From: Mucilaginibacter aquariorum
GTDB taxonomy: Bacteria; Bacteroidota; Bacteroidia; Sphingobacteriales; Sphingobacteriaceae
NCBI RefSeq assembly: GCF_024498135.1
Contig: NZ_JANHOH010000010.1
Coordinates: forward strand, 1-64,000
DNA: 64,000 bases
Direction: 5' to 3'
The notes beneath the pieces were generated by a model, which was given only the letters and a program-made list of their open reading frames with translations, did no database searches and was not told where the DNA came from. Position numbers and translations under genes: made by a program. Of the stretch, positions 24,637 through 32,696 are shown one piece after another; within the stretch, counting starts at the first letter, position 1; each line of letters opens with the position of its first letter.

Positions 24637-26244
24637 TTAGTCAACGTTATCGTGAAGGAAAGAGTTGTTGTTCCTTATCTCTGTTTTACCCTCGCTATCA
24701 GGCAGTAAAGAGAACCTCGAAACCTGGCTTTCGTCAGACGCAGGGGTTTGTTGCAAAGCAATTTCTTTACGTTTATAAGCAGGGATGTTCTCCAGTTCCT
24801 GAATGTTACCGTTACGCAGTTTCATGCTCAGGTCTTTCAAACGCATAATACGCTCTCGCGATTTACGCAGTTGCTCTTCTATTGATTCGTCAGTCTTATT
24901 TTCGTCGGCGTTAACCACTTCAGGTTCAGGCTCCGGCTCGGGTGCTTTTACTTCGGCAGCTACCGGTTCAAAGTTCATAACGGTTTCGGTAACCTTAAAA
25001 GTAAACTCCGACGGATCGTTTTCTTCCGCAGCAGCCGGGGCCGAATCATTAAGATCGTACTTAATAATACCCTTATCGGCGGCATCCTGCTCTTCGGCAC
25101 GGGCAAACAGGTCAAATAAACCGGTTTGTTTTGGCTCGTCCTTCAGCTTCATGTATGGGTTGGCATCCATTTCGGCATCAGCTTTAACCGGGGTGATAAA
25201 CTCATTCACCGGTTTCACCAATGGCTCGCTTTCAGGAACCAGCATTGATACAACTTTTTTGTTGCTATTTTCTTTTTCGCGCTCGTCTTTGGTTTGGAAA
25301 CCTGTTGCGATGATGGTAACAGATAATTTTTCGCCAAGGTTCTCGTCAACGCAGTTACCCCATATCAGGTCGGCAGCCAAACCGGCTTCTTCCTGTATAT
25401 AATCGGTAATAATGCTCACTTCATCCATGGTAACCTCTTTTAGGCCCGAGCTGATATTAAGCAGGATGTAACGTGCACCTTCAATTTCGTTATCTTTTAA
25501 CAATGGCGATGATAAAGCACCTTCAACCGCTTTTAAAGCACGGTTTTCGCCTTCGGCAGTACAGCTACCCATTATAGATACACCGCTGTCTTTCATCACA
25601 GTGCGCACATCCTTAAAGTCGACGTTTATATAACCCGGCAATGTGATAATTTCGGCAATACCTTTTGCAGCTGTAGTTAAGATATCATCGGCCTGGCCAA
25701 AAGCAGAGCTCATGGTAAGGTTACCAAAGATCTGGCGTAACCTATCGTTGGAGATCACCAGGAAAGAATCTACATATTTCTTCAACTCTTCCATACCGGC
25801 ATCTGCCTGCATTTTACGGCGCTTGCCTTCAAAAGAGAAAGGAGTTGTGATGATACCTACAGTAAGGATATCCATTTCGCGTGCTGCTTTGGCAATGATA
25901 GGGCTTGCGCCTGTACCGGTACCACCACCCATACCTGCTGTAATGAACAGCATTTTGGTGTTAGAACCAAGCATTTGCTTAATGTCGTCTATGTTTTCTA
26001 TAGCAGAATTTTTACCTACTTCGGGTATCGAACCGGCACCCATACCTTCGGTAAGGCTTGCACCCAACTGAACTTTGTTTGGGATAGGGCTTAGCTCAAG
26101 CGCCTGGGCATCGGTGTTACAAATTATAAAGTCAACACCGGTAATTCCTTGCCTGTACATATGGTTTACCGCGTTTCCGCCGCCGCCGCCAACACCAATT
26201 ACTTTGATGATTGACGATTTTTCCTTTAACATCTCAAACTGCAT
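24637..26244 (-). CDS. ftsZ: Cell division protein FtsZ
   Basis: Tubulin-like GTPase that forms the division ring. The 535-residue protein has the GTPase core in the first 320 residues: GVGGGGGNAVNHM, the tubulin signature GMGGGTGTGASP around 105-116, and the synergy-loop NVDFKDVRTVM near 205. A long acidic, proline/glutamate-rich linker (about 325-480) explains the large size, as usual for Bacteroidota. The C-terminal segment is poorly conserved. It is the last gene of the dcw cluster, 212 bp after ftsA with its own regulatory-looking spacer. Confidence 0.97.
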   Translation of the reverse strand: MQFEMLKEKSSIIKVIGVGGGGGNAVNHMYRQGITGVDFIICNTDAQALELSPIPNKVQLGASLTEGMGAGSIPEVGKNSAIENIDDIKQMLGSNTKMLFITAGMGGGTGTGASPIIAKAAREMDILTVGIITTPFSFEGKRRKMQADAGMEELKKYVDSFLVISNDRLRQIFGNLTMSSAFGQADDILTTAAKGIAEIITLPGYINVDFKDVRTVMKDSGVSIMGSCTAEGENRALKAVEGALSSPLLKDNEIEGARYILLNISSGLKEVTMDEVSIITDYIQEEAGLAADLIWGNCVDENLGEKLSVTIIATGFQTKDEREKENSNKKVVSMLVPESEPLVKPVNEFITPVKADAEMDANPYMKLKDEPKQTGLFDLFARAEEQDAADKGIIKYDLNDSAPAAAEENDPSEFTFKVTETVMNFEPVAAEVKAPEPEPEPEVVNADENKTDESIEEQLRKSRERIMRLKDLSMKLRNGNIQELENIPAYKRKEIALQQTPASDESQVSRFSLLPDSEGKTEIRNNNSFLHDNVD

Positions 26245-26310
26245 AATCCTTATTTTCAGCTATGTATATTCTGGTGAATAGATAGTTTTTCTTATTGTAA
26301 TATTATGACT

Positions 26311-26352
26311 TTTTCCACAAGGTTTATCCACAATTGTCAACAATGTGGAAAA
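26311..26352. promoter_or_regulatory. Cluster of three DnaA-box-like sites upstream of ftsZ
   Basis: TTTTCCACA (26311-26319), a perfect TTATCCACA (26324-26332) and an inverted TTTTCCACA (26344-26352) within 42 bp, 67 to 108 bases upstream of the ftsZ start codon. TTATCCACA is the canonical DnaA 9-mer; function here is inferred. Confidence 0.55.
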
Positions 26353-26379
26353 GTTTCCGGATGTGAATAAATAAACACC

Positions 26380-26452
26380 AGCCCCACCCAAACCCTCCCC
26401 GAAGGGGATGGCTTTTAAAGTCTCCCCTATTGGGGGAGATTTAGAGGGGGCT
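26380..26452. repeat. GC-rich palindromic element between ftsA and ftsZ
   Basis: Reads AGCCCCACCCAAACCCTCCC, CGAAGGGG, then TCTCCCCTATTGGGGGAGA and TTTAGAGGGGGCT. The reverse complement of the whole, with an extra central segment, occurs at 32588-32694. It contains two hairpins. Confidence 0.75.
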
Positions 26453-26456
26453 TCCC

Positions 26457-27806
26457 CTATTTCAAAAAGTCTTCGTCTTTTATATCGTCTTTTATAAATT
26501 TCTTACCCGATTCCAATATTTTGCCTAATAAACCAAACTTCCTGTCGTCGGTATATTTTGTTTTTTCGGCTTTAACAGAAGCTGCCTCGGGCACCTGGGT
26601 TAAGCCGTTGTATTCCATTTTCTGGATACCTTTTATCAACAGGCCAATACCTGTAGCAAAGGTTGGGCTCTGTAACTCTTCGTATATGTTTTTAGGCAAT
26701 ACTTCGTTTTTGGCCAGGTGCTCGTTAGGGTAACCTACGCGGCAATCTAAACCTGTTACATATTCAATTAACTGGGTTAAATGCTTTAACTGCGCGCCAC
26801 CACCGGTAACCACAATACCTGCTATCAGTTTCTTTTCGTAGCCGGATGACTTGATCTCGTAGTACACATGCTCTACAATTTCTTCCATACGTGCCTGTAT
26901 TACAAAGGCCAGGTTTTTAACCGAGATCTCTTTTGGTTCGCGGCCGCGCAAGCCCGGTACGCAAACTATTTCGTTCTCTTTGTTCTCTTCTGCCAATGCC
27001 GAACCAAACCTTACCTTTAATTGCTCTGCAATGTTGCGCATTACTGAACAGCCTTCGCGGATATCCTCGGTTACGCTGTTACCACCAAACGGGATAACCG
27101 CTGTATGACGGATGATACCTTCGTGGAAAATGGCCACATCTGTTGTACCACCACCTATATCTACTAAAACTACACCTGCTTCTTTTTCCTCGTCACTCAA
27201 CACAGATTCTGACGATGCTAAAGGCTCCAGTATCAGCTCCTGGCTTTCCAGGTTGGCTTTATTAACACACTTAACAATATTTTTAATGGCAGTTACCTGG
27301 CCGGATATGATGTGGAAGTTGGCTTCCAAACGTACGCCTGCCATGCCTATAGGGTCTTTTACGCCCGGCTCGTTATCTACAGTAAACTCCTGCGGCAATA
27401 CATGGATGATCTCTTCGCCCGGGGGCATTACCAGGTTGTACATATCTTCAACCAGCTTATCAATATCCTTGCGGCCTATTTCCGAGCTCAGGTCCTTACG
27501 GGTGATTAGCCCCCTGTGCTGCAAACTTTTTATATGCTGACCGGCTATACCTACGTTAACTATCCTGATCTCGACATTTGATTGCGTGCCGGCAATATCA
27601 ACCGCCAGGGTAATACCCTGTACTGTTTTGTCAATATTTGATACCATGCCACGCGTAACACCAGCCGATTCGGCCTTACCTATACCCAATACCTCTATTT
27701 TACCGTTTTTGCTTCTACGGCCAACTATCGCGCAAATTTTAGTGGTTCCTATATCAAGGCCTACTACAATTGGCGAACTCTTTTCTTGTGTTGAACTTTT
27801 GTCCAT
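26457..27806 (-). CDS. ftsA: Cell division protein FtsA
   Basis: Actin-like ATPase that tethers FtsZ to the membrane. The 449-residue protein opens with PIVVGLDIGTTKICAIVGR (phosphate 1), followed by the inserted 1C domain region, VVLVDIGGGTTDVAIF (phosphate 2) and IVVTGGGAQLKHL (adenosine motif). The C-terminal tail GKKFIKDDIKDEDFLK is the likely amphipathic anchor. It starts 4 bp after ftsQ, so the two are co-translated, and it precedes ftsZ. Confidence 0.96.
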   Translation of the reverse strand: MDKSSTQEKSSPIVVGLDIGTTKICAIVGRRSKNGKIEVLGIGKAESAGVTRGMVSNIDKTVQGITLAVDIAGTQSNVEIRIVNVGIAGQHIKSLQHRGLITRKDLSSEIGRKDIDKLVEDMYNLVMPPGEEIIHVLPQEFTVDNEPGVKDPIGMAGVRLEANFHIISGQVTAIKNIVKCVNKANLESQELILEPLASSESVLSDEEKEAGVVLVDIGGGTTDVAIFHEGIIRHTAVIPFGGNSVTEDIREGCSVMRNIAEQLKVRFGSALAEENKENEIVCVPGLRGREPKEISVKNLAFVIQARMEEIVEHVYYEIKSSGYEKKLIAGIVVTGGGAQLKHLTQLIEYVTGLDCRVGYPNEHLAKNEVLPKNIYEELQSPTFATGIGLLIKGIQKMEYNGLTQVPEAASVKAEKTKYTDDRKFGLLGKILESGKKFIKDDIKDEDFLK

Positions 27807-27810
27807 ATAA

Positions 27811-28737
27811 TTAGTTTTTAATAGATGTCTTCTCTTTTGTGTTATCTAATACCGGCGCCGCATCACCCCTGCCGGTTGTATCCTGTTTAAATGCATTAAT
27901 AGTGGCTTTCTTTACCGAGTCGGCCATAAACTCCTTACGACGTTTTAGCGAATCAATCAGGGTTTCGTTCCTTACCCCTACAACCTGGTTATAATATTTT
28001 ATGTTGATAAGCTTGTAAGCGTCCCAGCCAACCAAAGGCAATGCCTGCTTATAAAACACTTTCAGGTTATTAAACTTCACTTCCAGCGAATCGGCATTGC
28101 CCAGCAAAATGCGCTGGTTGCCAACACGCGGTATCAATTCTATCTCGTGGTCCTTGTTCACGTAAAGCTGTGCTATCTGCGCATCCCAAAGCGAATCCTT
28201 CCTGATAAAATCGGCGGTTTTAAAGATCTCTTTTGCCAGCGCTGTGTGTAACGAATCCACCTTGTTAGCAAACAGCTCGTCTATATAACCATTCACTGCC
28301 AATACCCTTGCAGTGAAGTTTTGCGACAGCGGCATTTTTAAGCCATGCTGATCAACATAAAAATCCTGATCGAACCTGTTCATGATACGCAGTATAGGCT
28401 GGCGCTGGCTTACCTCTACCTGTATGGTACCATCCATATCCAGATAAACCTTTGCAAACTCAACAAAGGGATTATGCCTCAATTTGTTTTCGAGCGCGTG
28501 TATATCAATACGCTGTACCTTACGGCCAATAAGCGAATGGCTGGTGGTTTGCAATATGTTATCTATCTCCTGCCTGTCTAAAAAATACTGGTTACCAGGG
28601 ATATATACGTTCACCTTTTTGCAAACCAGCTCTTCTTTCTTCACCTCAATGAAACTCATAAGCACCACCAGGCCGGCCAGGCTAACAAGCCAGCCAAAGC
28701 CAATAAGCAGCGGTTTCCATATGTGTTTCTTAAACAT
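27811..28737 (-). CDS. ftsQ: Cell division protein FtsQ/DivIB
   Basis: A 308-residue bitopic divisome protein: short cytoplasmic N-terminus, one transmembrane helix (about 9-30, PLLIGFGWLVSLAGLVVLMSFI), then a periplasmic POTRA domain (VNVYIPGNQYFLDRQEIDNIL) and beta domain, with a charged low-complexity tail. It overlaps the murC end by 8 bp and sits before ftsA, which confirms the assignment despite the low sequence conservation of FtsQ. Confidence 0.88.
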   Translation of the reverse strand: MFKKHIWKPLLIGFGWLVSLAGLVVLMSFIEVKKEELVCKKVNVYIPGNQYFLDRQEIDNILQTTSHSLIGRKVQRIDIHALENKLRHNPFVEFAKVYLDMDGTIQVEVSQRQPILRIMNRFDQDFYVDQHGLKMPLSQNFTARVLAVNGYIDELFANKVDSLHTALAKEIFKTADFIRKDSLWDAQIAQLYVNKDHEIELIPRVGNQRILLGNADSLEVKFNNLKVFYKQALPLVGWDAYKLINIKYYNQVVGVRNETLIDSLKRRKEFMADSVKKATINAFKQDTTGRGDAAPVLDNTKEKTSIKN

Positions 28738-30085
28738 TTTCTAAAACTTGTTTTAGTGGTAAAACCAAAGTATCTATATCTCCTGCACCCACCGTTAAAA
28801 GCAACTCAGGTTTTTCAAGCTGTATAATTTCAATGCTTTCCTGCTTTCCGCAAATGCGTTTATTGGCCAGTTTCATTCTGCTCAGTATGGTATTGCTGTC
28901 TACTCCTTCAATAGGCAGCTCTCGCGCCGGATAGATATCTAACAGTAATAATTCATCAGCCATATCCAGCACTTCGGCAAAGCCATCGGCAAAATCGCGG
29001 GTGCGGGTAAACAAATGCGGCTGAAAAATAACCGTCAGTTTTTTATCAGGATACAACCTTTTTACTGATGTTATGGCAGCCCTTAATTCTTCAGGGTGAT
29101 GCGCATAATCGTCAATATAAATTGTATCACTATTCTTTACAACGTACTCAAAACGGCGTTTAACCCCTTTAAATGAACCCAAAGCCTCATGGATAGCATC
29201 AGCAGATACCTCTACATGCAGGGCCGCTTCAATTGCTGCAACCGCGTTCTCTATATTATGCAGGCCGGCTATACCCATTTTTATATTGGGGATACTGGTG
29301 CTGCCATCGTTAAAATCAAAATAGAAGTTTCCTTCTTCCACACGCACATTGGTAGCCATTGCCTGCGCCTCATCGTTTATGGCGTAAGTAAAGCCCTCGC
29401 CTAACGGTAAACCTTTACGGTAAATAAGCGTACCACCCTGTTTTATCTGCGAAGCAAACAGCTTAAACGATTCTTCCAATTTGGAATGGTCGCCATAGAT
29501 ATCCAGGTGGTCGGCATCCATGGAGGTGATAATGGCAATATCAGGGTGCAGGGTTAAAAACGAGCGGTCGTACTCATCGGCCTCTACCACCATAATATTA
29601 TTATCGCCATACAACACATTGGTTTGATAGTTTGACGATATCCCACCCAAAAACGCTGAGCAATCTTTGCCCGAATCTTTAAGGATATGCGCTATCATGC
29701 AAGATGTAGTGGTTTTACCGTGCGTGCCCGCCACCGCAATAGTGAACATACTTTTACTGATCAGCCCCAACACCTGCGAACGTTTCTGCAGATCAAAACC
29801 CTTCCGGCGGAAGAAGTTCAGGATCTCGGCATCTTTTGGAATAGCCGGCGTGTAAATTATTAAAGTACCCGCATCCAACTCCTGGAAACTCATTGGGATC
29901 CAGTCGGCCCGATCCTCGAACACCACACAAATGCCTTCGTTATGCAGGTCATCGGTTAAAGGCGTGTGGGTTTTATCGTAACCGCAAACAACACAGCCTA
30001 AATGATGGAAATAGCGCGCCAGGCCACTCATGCCTATGCCGCCGATACCTACCAGGTAAACTCTTTTTATGTTGTTTAGTTCCAT
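28730..30085 (-). CDS. murC: UDP-N-acetylmuramate--L-alanine ligase
   Basis: Adds L-Ala to UDP-MurNAc in the cytoplasm. The 451-residue Mur ligase begins with the Rossmann motif VGIGGIGMSGLA, has the ATP loop AGTHGKTTTSCM near 117-128, the ADEYDRSFL acidic site and C-terminal YIDDYAHHPEELRAAI, which is characteristic of MurC. It starts a sub-operon murC-ftsQ-ftsA after the murG terminator and a 189-bp spacer. Confidence 0.97.
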   Translation of the reverse strand: MELNNIKRVYLVGIGGIGMSGLARYFHHLGCVVCGYDKTHTPLTDDLHNEGICVVFEDRADWIPMSFQELDAGTLIIYTPAIPKDAEILNFFRRKGFDLQKRSQVLGLISKSMFTIAVAGTHGKTTTSCMIAHILKDSGKDCSAFLGGISSNYQTNVLYGDNNIMVVEADEYDRSFLTLHPDIAIITSMDADHLDIYGDHSKLEESFKLFASQIKQGGTLIYRKGLPLGEGFTYAINDEAQAMATNVRVEEGNFYFDFNDGSTSIPNIKMGIAGLHNIENAVAAIEAALHVEVSADAIHEALGSFKGVKRRFEYVVKNSDTIYIDDYAHHPEELRAAITSVKRLYPDKKLTVIFQPHLFTRTRDFADGFAEVLDMADELLLLDIYPARELPIEGVDSNTILSRMKLANKRICGKQESIEIIQLEKPELLLTVGAGDIDTLVLPLKQVLENV

Positions 30086-30087
30086 GT

Positions 30088-30240
30088 GTTTGGTGAGTGG
30101 TTGATTGAGTTAAGTGGTGAGTGGTTTTTACCAATCGTTTAACTCATCAACGCTTTTTTAATTTTTAACTATCTAATTTCCTTAACCATTCTCTATTCAC
30201 TTAATCAACTATTCTCTATTAACCATTTAACTACTCTTTT
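30088..30240. repeat. Degenerate tandem word spacer upstream of murC
   Basis: GGTGAGTGGTTGATTGAG and AAGTGGTGAGTGG, then inverted relatives such as CTTAACCATTCTCTATTC, CTTAATCAACTATTCTCTATT and AACCATTTAACTAC. It is low-complexity, without a gene, but could hold the murC promoter. Confidence 0.55.
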
Positions 30241-30270
30241 AAAAAGGTCCCTGCCCTAAGGCAGGGGCCT
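30241..30270 (-). terminator. Terminator after murG inside the dcw cluster
   Basis: On the minus strand AGGCCCCTGCC pairs with GGCAGGGACCT (one G-T mismatch), loop TTAG, followed by TTTTT. It lies 5 bp past the murG stop and divides the cluster into two transcription units. Confidence 0.8.
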
Positions 30271-30274
30271 TTAC

Positions 30275-31378
30275 TTAATTGTTGTTTGTTATTTGGATAA
30301 CTTCTTTCGCAATTACTTCATCGGCATTTGGCAGGGCCAGCTTACCAATGTTATTGCTTAATTTTTTTTGTAAATCATTATCATTTAAAAGCGCGAGCGC
30401 TTTATCTATCAATTTTGCTTCTGCATCCCTATCGGCAACAAATACCGCGGCGTTCTCTTCTACCAATGCCAGCGCGTTCTTGGTCTGGTGATCTTCGGCC
30501 ACGTTTGGCGATGGCACCAGTATAACCGGCTTTTTTATTACGCAAAGTTCGGCTATGGTACCCGCCCCTGCCCTTGAAATTATTACATCTGCGGCGGCAT
30601 AAGCCAGGTCCATACGGTTTAAAAACTCCACCACACAAATGTCCGCGTGGCGGTTTGGACCTAACTGCTCTACTATGGTTTTGTAGTAGAACTTACCTGT
30701 TTGCCATATCACCTGCACATCGGCAGCAATAATTTTATCGATGCCTGCCAGTATGCTGTTATTCAAAGTACGCGCACCAAGGCTGCCCCCGGTTATCAGT
30801 ATTGTTTTTTTAAACGATGACAGCTTATAAAGCTCCAGCGCCTGCATGTGTTTACCTGCAATATTCACCGACTCCTTACGGATAGGGTTGCCGGTTTTGA
30901 TGATCTTATCAAAGGGGAAAAATTTCTCCATCCCATCAAAGGCCACACATATTTTTTTTGCCTTGGCACCTAACCATTTATTGGTGATACCGGCGTACGA
31001 GTTTTGCTCCTGTATCAGCGTTGGTATCCCTCTTAACGATGCCGCGTACAATAAAGGCCCCGAAGCATAACCACCTACGCCAACAGCTGCATCGGGCTTA
31101 AAATCTTTTATGATCTTAATAGCCTTGCGAACACTATTCAACAGTTTAACCGGGAACATTACATTCTTCCAAAGGGATTTACGCTGTATGCCCTGGATGT
31201 CAAGCCCAATAATTTTATAACCCGCAGCCGGAACCTTTTCCATTTCCATGCGGCCACTGGCGCCAACAAACAAGATCTCGGTATCAGGATCAAGCTTTTT
31301 CAAAGCATTAGCAATAGCAATAGCCGGGAAGATATGCCCTCCTGTACCGCCGCCGCTTATGATTATTCTTTTTGCCAT
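30275..31378 (-). CDS. murG: UDP-GlcNAc:undecaprenyl-pyrophosphoryl-MurNAc-pentapeptide GlcNAc transferase
   Basis: Converts lipid I to lipid II at the inner face of the membrane. The 367-residue GT-B enzyme has the N-terminal glycine loop GGGTGGHIFPAIAIA at 10-24, GGYASGPLL and the C-terminal UDP-GlcNAc site SRAGAGTIAEL followed by PVILVPSPNVAEDHQT. Length is normal. It follows ftsW with a 59-bp word-repeat spacer. Confidence 0.97.
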   Translation of the reverse strand: MAKRIIISGGGTGGHIFPAIAIANALKKLDPDTEILFVGASGRMEMEKVPAAGYKIIGLDIQGIQRKSLWKNVMFPVKLLNSVRKAIKIIKDFKPDAAVGVGGYASGPLLYAASLRGIPTLIQEQNSYAGITNKWLGAKAKKICVAFDGMEKFFPFDKIIKTGNPIRKESVNIAGKHMQALELYKLSSFKKTILITGGSLGARTLNNSILAGIDKIIAADVQVIWQTGKFYYKTIVEQLGPNRHADICVVEFLNRMDLAYAAADVIISRAGAGTIAELCVIKKPVILVPSPNVAEDHQTKNALALVEENAAVFVADRDAEAKLIDKALALLNDNDLQKKLSNNIGKLALPNADEVIAKEVIQITNNN

Positions 31379-31384
31379 TCCTGT

Positions 31385-31436
31385 TATCTTATCTTTTGTC
31401 TTGTATCTTGATTCTTAACTCTTGATTCTTTTATCT
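31385..31436. repeat. Degenerate tandem word spacer (CTTGATTCTTAACTC family)
   Basis: TTGTCTTGTATCTTGATTC, TTAACTCTTGATTCTTTTATC between ftsW and murG. The same words fill 34094-34140 and, in short form, 11787-11808. Confidence 0.6.
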
Positions 31437-31437
31437 T

Positions 31438-32586
31438 TTATTGCGCCACGCTTATTTCCCCTACCACAACCTTCTTCGGTTCGTCAATATCACGGCTTAC
31501 CGATAGTATGATGCCAAACGCCACACTTGTAAACAGCATAGATGTACCACCCATACTTACAAACGGCAGGGGCACCCCTGTTACCGGGCCTAAGCCCACC
31601 GCTACCGCCATATTGGCAAACGCCTGTATGGTTAAACTAAAGCTTAAGCCGGCAGCTAATAATGCCCCAAATGCCTTTGGCGCTTTAGTTACAATTTTTA
31701 TACATCGGTATAGCAGGAACAGGTAGATCCCTACCAATGCGAAACCTCCCATTAAACCATATTCTTCAACAATGGTTGCATAAATAAAATCTGAATACGG
31801 GTGCGGCAAATAGTTACGTTCGGTACTGTTACCCGGGCCTTTACCCATTATACCACCTGTAGCAATAGCTATTTTAGAGTGATCTGACTGGAACGATTTA
31901 TCCGGATTAGCCTGCTCGGGGTGCATAAACGCATGGATACGCGAAATGTATGTGGTACGGCGCGGACCCAAAAGCACAACGCCTGTTAACAACACCGCCC
32001 CTGCCAAACAAACCACAGCAATTTGCTTAATGCTGATACGGCCTATAATTAACAGTAAAATACTTACCCCAAACAGCATCAGCGCCGTTGAAAGGTTAGC
32101 CAATGCGATCAATATAAAAACCACACACACCGAACCCATGATAGGGATGAAAGAGTTTTTTACATCCTTAATGTTTTCCTGCTTACGCGATAAGGTACGT
32201 GCCAGGTAGGTAATTAAAGCCAGCTTGGCCAAATCCGATGTTTGGAAAGTTAAGCCTGTACCGGGTATAGAGATCCACCTGCTGGCATCATTTACATGGT
32301 TACCAAATATTAGGGTATACAGCAATAAAGGGATAGTAATAACCATCAGTATTTTTGAGATACCGGCATAGTAACGGTAATCCAGCCTGTGCGAAATATA
32401 CATGAGCGCTATACCGCCAATAACCATGGCCAGGTGTTTCATCAAAATAGATTCGGCGCCAACACCACGCTTATAGGCAAGCGTACCCGTTGAGCTATAA
32501 ACAGCCAGCAATGATATAACCGAAAGCAATATGACGATAAGCCATATCCAGCGGTCCCCTTTTACGTTACTGAGTATTTGATTCAT
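31438..32586 (-). CDS. ftsW: Lipid II polymerase FtsW (SEDS family)
   Basis: A 382-residue inner-membrane SEDS protein, the septal glycan polymerase that works with FtsI. About ten hydrophobic helices; typical stretches are SASRWISIPGTGLTFQTSDLAKLA with the conserved Ser/Gln region, GKGPGNSTERNYLPHPYSDFIYATIVEEYGLMGG (periplasmic loop and catalytic-site neighbourhood) and GVPLPFVSMGGTSML near the C-terminus. Position in dcw favours FtsW over RodA. Confidence 0.95.
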   Translation of the reverse strand: MNQILSNVKGDRWIWLIVILLSVISLLAVYSSTGTLAYKRGVGAESILMKHLAMVIGGIALMYISHRLDYRYYAGISKILMVITIPLLLYTLIFGNHVNDASRWISIPGTGLTFQTSDLAKLALITYLARTLSRKQENIKDVKNSFIPIMGSVCVVFILIALANLSTALMLFGVSILLLIIGRISIKQIAVVCLAGAVLLTGVVLLGPRRTTYISRIHAFMHPEQANPDKSFQSDHSKIAIATGGIMGKGPGNSTERNYLPHPYSDFIYATIVEEYGLMGGFALVGIYLFLLYRCIKIVTKAPKAFGALLAAGLSFSLTIQAFANMAVAVGLGPVTGVPLPFVSMGGTSMLFTSVAFGIILSVSRDIDEPKKVVVGEISVAQ

Positions 32587-32587
32587 A

Positions 32588-32694
32588 AGCCCCCTCTAAA
32601 TCTCCCCCGATAGGGGAGACTTTTATTTAATTGTTAATCTTATTTTATTTAGCCTTTTTAAGCCCTCTCCTTCGGGGAGGGTTTGGGTGGGGCT
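32588..32694. repeat. GC-rich palindromic element between murD and ftsW
   Basis: AGCCCCCTCTAAATCTCCCC, CGATAGGGGAGACTTT, an AT-rich insert, then AGCCCTCTCCTTCGGGGAGG and GTTTGGGTGGGGCT. It is the same element as 26380-26452 in the opposite orientation with about 30 extra central bases. It touches the ends of both flanking genes. Confidence 0.75.
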
Positions 32695-32696
32695 AA

